From Bacillota bacterium (GTDB lineage: Bacteria; Bacillota; Clostridia; Lachnospirales; Lachnospiraceae): a stretch of 12,310 bases of DNA. The position numbers and the translations under genes are program-made. The notes below the pieces were generated by a model, which was not told the DNA's origin, did not search any database, and saw only the letters and a program-made list of their open reading frames with translations. This document shows, one piece after another, positions 6,858 to 12,310 of this stretch. The stretch covers positions 1 through 12,310 of the forward strand of contig JAEWPN010000064.1 in NCBI GenBank assembly GCA_023399455.1, given 5' to 3'. Numbering within the stretch: the first letter of the stretch is position 1; each line of letters begins with the position of its first letter.

Positions 6858-6877
6858 GTTACTGTGTAAACAGTAAC
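6858..6877. repeat. Near-perfect 20-bp palindrome between uvrC and hprK
   Basis: GTTACTGTGTAAACAGTAAC: two perfect 8-bp half-sites around a 4-bp centre. It starts 17 bp after the uvrC stop codon and ends 18 bp before the hprK -35 box. As RNA from uvrC it would form an 8-bp hairpin followed by GTTTTCC, which is a weak terminator. As DNA it looks like a dimeric repressor or activator site just upstream of the hprK promoter. The sequence alone does not decide. Confidence 0.5.
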
Positions 6878-6894
6878 CGAAAAACACTGCCTGC

Positions 6895-8757
6895 CTATTC
6901 CTGATGGAAAAATCCATAGATGCCCTCCGCAATATGAAGAGGTATCTCCGGCACACGGGAAAGTGTCTGCGCATCGGCGGACTTAATCTCATCGATAGAT
7001 TTAAAGTGGCGCATCAGTGCCTTTCTTCGGGAAGGTCCCACTCCGGGAATGTCGTCCAACACTGATTTCACCTGCGACTTGCTGCGTAGAGAACGGTGAT
7101 ATTCTATGGCAAAGCGGTGAGCCTCGTCCTGCACTCTCGTAATCAGTTTAAACCCTTCGGAGTTTCTGTCAATAGGAATTTCTTCATTATTGTAATATAG
7201 TCCCCTAGTCCGGTGATTATCGTCCTTTACCATGCCGCAGACCGGAATGGAGATGCGAAGCTCCTTAAGTACCTCTAATGCGATATTCACCTGCCCCTTT
7301 CCACCATCCATAAGTATCAGATCGGGAAATTTGGTAAAGCTGCCGAACTCCTTCTCCATTTCCTTCATATCCAATTCCTTTTGCTCCGCCATTCCGTGTA
7401 CGAAACGCCTGGTAAGCACTTCCTTCATGCACGCATAATCATCGGGACCCGAAACCGATTTTATACGGAATTTGCGGTAGTCGCTCCTTTTGGGCTTTCC
7501 CTTTTCATAAACAATCATAGAGCCTACATTGGCAAATCCACTGATATTAGAAATATCGTATGCTTCCATACGCACGATTCCCTGGACGCCGATTAACGAA
7601 GCTATTTCCTTCACAGCACCGATAGTCCTGCCTTCCTCCCGCTTTATCTTCTCTTTATCCTGACTTAAGACGAGGGCTGCATTCTTCCCTGCAAGCTCCA
7701 CCAGCTTTTCCTTGGCACCTTTTTTGGGGATCCTGATGTAGACACGACTGCCCTTTCTGGCTGTCAGCCATTTCTCCAGCACCTCGATATCCTCAATTTC
7801 CTCCTGGAGCATAAGCTCCTTGGGAATGAAAGGCGTTCCCGCATAGAACTGCTTTACGAAATCAAGAAGTACCTGTGATTTCCCATTTCCTGACACATGC
7901 GTCATATAGAAATGCTCTCTCCCTATTAATTTCCCGTTTCGAATAAAAAATACTTGCACCACCGCATCATTTTCATCCAGAGCAAGGGCTATAATATCCT
8001 TATCTTCTCCGTAGCTGTCCGTAATCTTCTGCTTCTGCGCAACCTGCTTCACGCTGTTATACAAATCTCTGTATTTTACCGCTTCCTCGAACTCCATGCT
8101 GTCGGAAGCCTCCTGCATCTTTCTTTCCAGTTCTTTCAAAATAGGATTATAATTCCCATTCAGGAAATCCAATGCCTTATCTACCTGCTCCCGGTACTGC
8201 TCCTGCGTCACATATTCTTGGCAAGGGGCTGAGCACTGCTTGATATGATAATTCAGGCAGGGCCTTTCCTTCCCGCAGTCTCTCGGAAGATTTCTGTTGC
8301 AGGTACGCAGAAGGTAGAGCTTGTTGATCAGATCTATCGTATCCTTCACCGCCGTGGCGCTTGTATATGGGCCGAAATAACGGGAGCGGTCCTTTTTCAT
8401 CTCTCTGGAAAAAAGCACGCGGGGAAACGCCTCTCCGGCTGTCACCTTTATATAAGGATAGGTCTTGTCATCCTTAAGCATGGTGTTATAGCGGGGGCTG
8501 TATTCTTTTATTAAATTATTTTCAAGCACCAGAGCTTCCAGCTCGGAATCGGTTATGATATATTCGAATCTGGCTATCTGAGTCACCATCTTGTCGATTT
8601 GGGGTCCTCGGCCGATATTCTTACGGAAATATGACCTGACACGGCTGTGCAGGTTAATCGCCTTCCCCACATAGATAATAACGTCCTTCTCATCGTGCAT
8701 GATATATACGCCCGGCTTTACCGGCAGTTTTTTTAATTCCTCATCAAAATCAAACAT
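6895..8757 (-). CDS. uvrC: Excinuclease ABC subunit C
   Basis: Nuclease subunit of nucleotide excision repair; with UvrB it makes the 3' and then the 5' cut around bulky DNA lesions. 620 residues, a typical length. An N-terminal GIY-YIG nuclease spans about 12-90 (PGVYIM at 15-20, VIIYVGKA at 26-33, Arg39-Arg41 region, Glu75 in LEALVLENN). A cysteine cluster follows, with Cys153, 167, 175 and 179 matching the iron-sulfur ligands known for the family, plus an extra Cys161. The UVR helix pair is at about 203-238. The RNase-H-like endonuclease has Asp400 in AYDISN and DGGKGQ (484-489). A tandem helix-hairpin-helix is at about 564-617 ([18 protein letters not shown]). The start at 8757 is preceded by GGGTGAG, a modest ribosome site. 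It follows ftsH by 80 bp containing a large hairpin, so it may depend on read-through or a weak local promoter that I could not pick out. Confidence 0.97.
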   Translation of the reverse strand: MFDFDEELKKLPVKPGVYIMHDEKDVIIYVGKAINLHSRVRSYFRKNIGRGPQIDKMVTQIARFEYIITDSELEALVLENNLIKEYSPRYNTMLKDDKTYPYIKVTAGEAFPRVLFSREMKKDRSRYFGPYTSATAVKDTIDLINKLYLLRTCNRNLPRDCGKERPCLNYHIKQCSAPCQEYVTQEQYREQVDKALDFLNGNYNPILKELERKMQEASDSMEFEEAVKYRDLYNSVKQVAQKQKITDSYGEDKDIIALALDENDAVVQVFFIRNGKLIGREHFYMTHVSGNGKSQVLLDFVKQFYAGTPFIPKELMLQEEIEDIEVLEKWLTARKGSRVYIRIPKKGAKEKLVELAGKNAALVLSQDKEKIKREEGRTIGAVKEIASLIGVQGIVRMEAYDISNISGFANVGSMIVYEKGKPKRSDYRKFRIKSVSGPDDYACMKEVLTRRFVHGMAEQKELDMKEMEKEFGSFTKFPDLILMDGGKGQVNIALEVLKELRISIPVCGMVKDDNHRTRGLYYNNEEIPIDRNSEGFKLITRVQDEAHRFAIEYHRSLRSKSQVKSVLDDIPGVGPSRRKALMRHFKSIDEIKSADAQTLSRVPEIPLHIAEGIYGFFHQE

Positions 8758-8779
8758 CTCTCACCCACAATATCAATAA

Positions 8780-8834
8780 CGCACAAAAAGGTTCTTTTTT
8801 ATGAGTGCGAAACACTCACCTAGAACCTTTTGCG
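8780..8834. terminator. Nested stem-loop between ftsH and uvrC, probable terminator
   Basis: An outer arm CGCACAAAAAGGTTCT (8780-8795) pairs with AGAACCTTTTGCG (8822-8834), apart from a few looped-out bases. A second perfect 6-bp hairpin, TGAGTG/CACTCA (8802-8807/8813-8818), lies inside it. The structure begins 3 bp after the ftsH stop codon. Read on the minus strand the GGTTCT/AGAACC stem runs into TTTTTGTG, a fair intrinsic terminator. Read on the plus strand the full stem is followed by TTTTTATTT, so it may also stop antisense transcripts. Because uvrC lies just beyond on the same strand, it may act as a partial terminator that lowers uvrC expression. Confidence 0.6.
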
Positions 8835-8837
8835 TTT

Positions 8838-11108
8838 TTATTTCTGTTCGTCTATTTTATTTTGCAGTTCCTCTGCGAAATTACCGTTTTTGATGGAGTC
8901 GCCATTCTTTACAAAGTCTCCGGACGCATTGGAGAAACGTCCTACCGGACTTCCATAAGCAGGTGCCTCTTTTTCCGGCTCCCTCACAGTCTCTTCTTTC
9001 GCCTTCTTCGCCTCGTATTCCGGCGATAAGACCATATTGTCTTTTTTTATAATGACTTTTCCATCTTCCGTTTCAGAATGCTTTGGCTCAGATTCCATTT
9101 TTTTCACTTCAGCCTCAGAATCTTTTGCTTCGGATTCTCCCTCTGTTTTTTCTTCAGGCTCAGGCAGCCCTTTTTCTGCGCGATATATCTTCATGAATTC
9201 CTTACCTGTAATAGTTTCTTTTTCTATCAGGTATGCGGCAATTTTATCCATAAGCTCCCGGTTCTGGCCAAGAAGCTGCTTCGCTTCCGCATAGCATTCC
9301 TTTAACAGCTCTCTCACCTCGTTATCCACATCCGCCGCCGTCACATCGCTGCACGTCAGTCGTGCGCCGCCGTCCAGATATTCACTCTCTACCGTAGCGA
9401 GGCCCATAAGTCCGAACTTTTCGCTCATTCCGAATCTGGTTACCATATTTCTGGCAATGTTCGTCGCCTTCTCGATATCGTTAGCTGCTCCGGTGGTTAC
9501 CGTATCGAATACGATTTCCTCCGCCGCGCGTCCGCCCAGATAGCCTACCAGCATATCGTGCAGCTCCGCCTTCGTATTGAGGAACTTCTCCTCCTCAGGC
9601 ACCTGCATCACATAGCCGAGAGCACCCATGGTCCTCGGTACGATCGTAATCTTCTGCACCGGCTCGGAATTCTTTTGCAAAGCGCTCAGAAGCGCATGGC
9701 CTACTTCGTGATAGGATACAATCTTGCGTTCTTCCTTGCTCATAATGCGGTCTTTCTTCTCTTTTCCTACGAGCACCTGCTCTACCGCCTCGAACAAATC
9801 ATGCTGGCACACATAATTGCGCCCTTTTTGTACAGCGTTGATGGCCCCTTCATTTATCATGTTGGCGAGATCGGCTCCCACCGCGCCGCTGGTAGCCAGC
9901 GCTATAGCGTCCAGATCCACGCTGTCGTCCATCAGAACATCCTTCGCATGTACCTTCAATATTTCAATCCGGCCCTTAAGGTCCGGTTTATCTACAATGA
10001 TTCTTCTGTCGAAACGTCCCGGCCGCAGCAGTGCCTTATCCAGAATCTCCGGCCTGTTGGTCGCCCCGAGAATGAGAATACCTTTCGAGGTATCGAAACC
10101 ATCCATCTCGGACAAAAGCTGGTTCAACGTCTGTTCCCGTTCTTCATTGCCTCCGCCGTATTTGGAATCACGGCTTCTTCCGATAGCATCGATTTCATCA
10201 ATAAATATAATGCAAGGAGCGTTCTTCGTCGCTTCCTTAAATAAGTCTCTTACCCGCGAAGCGCCCACGCCTACATACAGCTCGATAAAATCTGAGCCCG
10301 CCAATGAAAAGAAGGGCACATGAGCTTCGCCCGCCACCGCCTTAGCCAACAAGGTCTTACCGGTTCCCGGAGGGCCTACCAAAAGAGCTCCCTTAGGCAG
10401 CTTAGCGCCTATCTTAGAATACTTGCCCGGATTATGCAGGAAATCTACTACCTCCTGCAAGGACTCCTTCGCCTCGTCCTCTCCTGCCACATCTTTAAAG
10501 GTAACTCCCGTCTCCTTCTGCACATATACCTTGGCATTGCTCTTACCCACTCCCATGGGACCGCCGCCGCCCTTAGACATCCTGCGGAAAATGAAGCTTA
10601 GAAGTACCCACATAAGAAGGATGGGGAATACATAGGTCAGAAGGATGGAAAACAGCATCCCGGAGCCATCCGGCACCTTCTTATTCACATCTACGTTATG
10701 TTCGATCAGGCGGGCCGTCAGAGTATCGTTGTCCTCCATAACTCCCGTATAATAAGTAATCACCGGCATTCCGTACATATTCGTGGAGGTATCTTCCGTG
10801 TTCTTAGGATAAATGGTGATCTGGTCGGTATCTACCACTACGCTTTCCACTTCGCCGTCGTCGATCATTTTAATAAATTCGTTATAGGTAATCTCCTTCT
10901 CCGTACCGCCGGTCATCGCCTTCATAAAATAGCTCATGCACAGCAAAGTGATGAGCGCGGCGATGAGCAATAGGAAAATGCTCTGTTTCTTAGGGTTGTC
11001 GCCGTTTCCGCCGGGCCCTCTGTTACCGTTATTATTATTTTTATTGCCGCCGCGATTGCCGTTGTTATATCCACCGTCATCGTATTGGTTCAAATTGTTA
11101 TCTTCCAT
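8838..11108 (-). CDS. ftsH: ATP-dependent zinc metalloprotease FtsH, with extended ends
   Basis: Membrane-anchored hexameric AAA+ protease that extracts and degrades misfolded membrane proteins and short-lived regulators. The 756 residues exceed the common 600-650. Residues 1-40 form an Asn/Gly-rich cytosolic lead. TM1 is about 44-63, an extracytoplasmic domain about 65-150, and TM2 about 151-175 followed by a Gly-rich linker. AAA+ domain: Walker A GPPGTGKT (245-252), pore loop FIELYVG (274-280), Walker B IIFIDEID (300-307), and second region of homology ATNRPEILDKALLRPGRFDR (349-368). Protease domain: zinc motif HEVGH (467-471), with third ligand likely Asp544 in AANDIEKAT. Residues 650-756 are a Glu/Lys-rich low-complexity tail ending in Asn/Lys-rich sequence. 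The start at 11108 has AGGAG five bases upstream. An ATG at 11198 lies upstream of the promoter -10 box and is not used. The gene is divergent from pyrG. Confidence 0.96.
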   Translation of the reverse strand: MEDNNLNQYDDGGYNNGNRGGNKNNNNGNRGPGGNGDNPKKQSIFLLLIAALITLLCMSYFMKAMTGGTEKEITYNEFIKMIDDGEVESVVVDTDQITIYPKNTEDTSTNMYGMPVITYYTGVMEDNDTLTARLIEHNVDVNKKVPDGSGMLFSILLTYVFPILLMWVLLSFIFRRMSKGGGGPMGVGKSNAKVYVQKETGVTFKDVAGEDEAKESLQEVVDFLHNPGKYSKIGAKLPKGALLVGPPGTGKTLLAKAVAGEAHVPFFSLAGSDFIELYVGVGASRVRDLFKEATKNAPCIIFIDEIDAIGRSRDSKYGGGNEEREQTLNQLLSEMDGFDTSKGILILGATNRPEILDKALLRPGRFDRRIIVDKPDLKGRIEILKVHAKDVLMDDSVDLDAIALATSGAVGADLANMINEGAINAVQKGRNYVCQHDLFEAVEQVLVGKEKKDRIMSKEERKIVSYHEVGHALLSALQKNSEPVQKITIVPRTMGALGYVMQVPEEEKFLNTKAELHDMLVGYLGGRAAEEIVFDTVTTGAANDIEKATNIARNMVTRFGMSEKFGLMGLATVESEYLDGGARLTCSDVTAADVDNEVRELLKECYAEAKQLLGQNRELMDKIAAYLIEKETITGKEFMKIYRAEKGLPEPEEKTEGESEAKDSEAEVKKMESEPKHSETEDGKVIIKKDNMVLSPEYEAKKAKEETVREPEKEAPAYGSPVGRFSNASGDFVKNGDSIKNGNFAEELQNKIDEQK

Positions 11109-11141
11109 GCCTGCTCCTATTCGTAAATCGTCGTTTCTTCC

Positions 11142-11170
11142 ATTATAGAGACTGATATTCGATAAATCAA
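11142..11170 (-). promoter_or_regulatory. Predicted ftsH promoter
   Basis: On the minus strand -35 TTGATT (11165-11170), exactly 17 bp, and a perfect -10 TATAAT (11142-11147). Transcription would start near 11135, about 27 nt before the ftsH ATG at 11108. This placement rules out the longer reading frame from 11198. No CIRCE or CtsR-like heat-shock operator is evident around it. Confidence 0.8.
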
Positions 11171-11258
11171 TAATATAATTATGAAAATATTTTACCATGT
11201 ATAAAAGATTTCTAAATTTTTTTGATAGAAACAGTAGATTTTTAGTTACTACCCATTG

Positions 11259-11264
11259 TATAAT
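11259..11264 (+). promoter_or_regulatory. Candidate pyrG -10 box
   Basis: A perfect TATAAT on the plus strand, 120 bp upstream of pyrG, preceded by TTG. No good -35 is present; TAGATT at 18-bp spacing matches only half of the consensus. A second possibility is TGGTAAAAT, an extended -10 at 11316-11324, which would give a shorter leader of about 55 nt. I could not choose between them from sequence. Confidence 0.4.
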
Positions 11265-11265
11265 A

Positions 11266-11303
11266 CATTACTTAGGAAGCTAAAAACGAGCTTCCTAGTA
11301 ATG
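11266..11303. repeat. Long inverted repeat in the ftsH-pyrG intergenic region
   Basis: CATTACTTAGGAAGCT (11266-11281) and AGCTTCCTAGTAATG (11289-11303) are complementary over 15 bp with one bulged T, around a 7-base A-rich loop. It lies between the two candidate pyrG -10 boxes. No T-tract follows on either strand, so it is not a normal intrinsic terminator. If transcription starts from the 11259 box, the inner 8-bp stem would form a hairpin at the very 5' end of the pyrG mRNA; if the 11319 box is used, the repeat overlaps its -35 region like an operator. Confidence 0.6.
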
Positions 11304-11384
11304 ATTTATGCCTTATGGTAAAATAAAGCTATATCTATACACTTTTAAACTAACGTCTTATATGCAATCGCTGAGGAGGAGAAA

Positions 11385-12310
11385 ATGCCTGTAAAATACG
11401 TATTCGTGACAGGCGGCGTCGTTTCTGGTCTGGGAAAAGGAATTACAGCCGCATCTTTAGGAAGACTTTTAAAAGCGCGTGGTTACAAGGTGACCATGCA
11501 GAAATTTGACCCCTACATCAACATCGATCCCGGTACTATGAATCCCATCCAGCACGGGGAGGTATTCGTTACCGAAGACGGAACGGAGACCGACTTAGAT
11601 CTCGGACATTACGAAAGGTTCATCGACGAAAATCTGGATAAAAATTCCAACGTTACCACCGGCAAGATTTATTGGTCCGTCCTTCAAAAAGAGAGACGAG
11701 GCGACTACGGCGGCGGTACTGTTCAGGTGATCCCTCATATAACCAACGAAATCAAAAGCCGCTTTTACCGCAACTTCAGTGATCAGGAAATGAGGATCGC
11801 CATCATCGAAGTTGGCGGAACTGTGGGAGACATCGAAAGCCAGCCCTTTTTGGAATCCATCCGGCAATTCCAGCATGAGGTGGGACGGGAAAATGCCATC
11901 CTGATCCATGTTACCCTGATCCCTTACCTGAGAGCTTCACAGGAAATGAAGACCAAGCCTACACAAGCCAGCGTAAAAGAGCTTCAGGGAATGGGTATCC
12001 AGCCCGATATTATCGTATGCCGCAGCGAATATCCGCTGGATCAAGGTATCAAAGATAAAATTGCTCTGTTCTGCAACGTATCCAACAATCGTGTACTGCA
12101 GAATCTGGATGTAGAATACCTCTACGAAGCGCCCCTTGCTATGGAGAAGGAGCATTTGGCACAGGTTGCCTGCGAATGCTTAAAGCTCCCCTGCCCCGAG
12201 CCCGACTTAAGCGATTGGGAAAACATGGTAGAATCCCTGCGCACTCCTTCGGGAGAAGTGACCATTGCCCTTGTAGGTAAGTATATCCAGCTTCACGACG
12301 CTTATATCAG
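11385..12310 (+). CDS. pyrG: CTP synthase, N-terminal part (runs off right edge)
   Basis: Makes CTP from UTP using ATP and glutamine, the last step of pyrimidine nucleotide synthesis. 308 codons are present, covering the whole synthetase (amidoligase) domain and the start of the linker to the glutaminase domain, out of about 535 in the family. Motifs: [20 protein letters not shown] (6-25) with P-loop Lys18, [14 protein letters not shown] (39-52), [10 protein letters not shown] (57-66), [11 protein letters not shown] (69-79) with magnesium-ligand Asp72, [12 protein letters not shown] (141-152) with Glu142, and KTKPTQ (189-194) for UTP binding. The ATG at 11385 follows GAGGAGGAG by a few bases, an excellent ribosome site. 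It is transcribed divergently from ftsH. The leader holds an inverted repeat, but I did not find the GGGC start plus T-tailed terminator used for CTP-sensitive attenuation in Bacillus. Confidence 0.98.
   Translation, partial: MPVKYVFVTGGVVSGLGKGITAASLGRLLKARGYKVTMQKFDPYINIDPGTMNPIQHGEVFVTEDGTETDLDLGHYERFIDENLDKNSNVTTGKIYWSVLQKERRGDYGGGTVQVIPHITNEIKSRFYRNFSDQEMRIAIIEVGGTVGDIESQPFLESIRQFQHEVGRENAILIHVTLIPYLRASQEMKTKPTQASVKELQGMGIQPDIIVCRSEYPLDQGIKDKIALFCNVSNNRVLQNLDVEYLYEAPLAMEKEHLAQVACECLKLPCPEPDLSDWENMVESLRTPSGEVTIALVGKYIQLHDAYI

Noticed and set aside
9558..10244. A plus-strand open frame of 228 codons inside ftsH
   Set aside because: Opposite-strand shadow of the conserved AAA+ and protease domains; composition is unlike a real protein and no ribosome site precedes it.
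11109..11198. Longer N-terminus for FtsH from an ATG at 11198
   Set aside because: The consensus promoter at 11142-11170 lies inside that extension, and the AGGAG site points to the ATG at 11108.
11265..11384. CTP-sensitive attenuator of the Bacillus pyrG type
   Set aside because: No GGGC initially transcribed run at a promoter start and no hairpin followed by a T-tract before pyrG.
11595..12155. Minus-strand open frames within pyrG
   Set aside because: They are shadows of the CTP synthase domain, whose motifs are unbroken on the plus strand to the window edge.
1..12310. Mobile elements, phage genes, CRISPR, tRNA or rRNA genes, defence or biosynthetic cluster
   Set aside because: Both strands are filled by core housekeeping genes; no repeat-spacer pattern, transposase, integrase, cloverleaf or toxin-antitoxin pair was seen.

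Overview
The window looks like chromosomal core DNA from an anaerobic Firmicute, most likely a Lachnospiraceae-type clostridium. The reasons are Gram-positive AGGAGG-type ribosome binding sites, the whiA/rapZ/HPr-like linkage typical of Firmicutes, a serine-46 HPr kinase, and protein wording close to what I remember of that family. The genus is not resolved. There are no rRNA or tRNA genes, CRISPR arrays, insertion sequences or phage genes. All long reading frames are accounted for by housekeeping genes.

Layout on the minus strand, in order of transcription from the right: ftsH (8838-11108); a nested hairpin; uvrC (6895-8757); a short gap with a near-perfect 20-bp palindrome and a strong promoter; then a six-gene cluster with gaps of 2-49 bp: hprK, a ROK glucokinase, murB, rapZ, whiA and a small HPr-like gene (6749 down to 1772). 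After a 236-bp intergenic stretch with two stem-loop structures and a promoter comes a diacylglycerol-kinase-family lipid kinase (609-1535). The left edge holds the N-terminal 144 codons of class II fructose-bisphosphate aldolase. On the plus strand, only pyrG (CTP synthase, 11385 to the right edge, incomplete) is present, divergent from ftsH.

Biological theme: the six-gene cluster joins carbon-flux sensing to cell-wall supply. HprK phosphorylates Ser46 of HPr-type proteins in response to glycolytic intermediates, glucokinase feeds glycolysis, RapZ-family proteins control amino-sugar synthesis in enterobacteria, MurB makes UDP-MurNAc, and WhiA is tied to division and envelope control. The last gene is the most notable: its product keeps Ser46 but has Glu where the PTS phosphoacceptor His15 should be. 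It is therefore Crh-like, a regulatory partner of HprK rather than a phosphocarrier.

The window is mainly ordinary core genome. Points worth a second look are the His15-less HPr in the hprK operon, an Arg in the RapZ P-loop in place of the usual Ser/Thr, the structured element downstream of the HPr-like gene, the palindrome before hprK, the long inverted repeat before pyrG, and the extended low-complexity ends of FtsH. I do not see a clearly new biological system.
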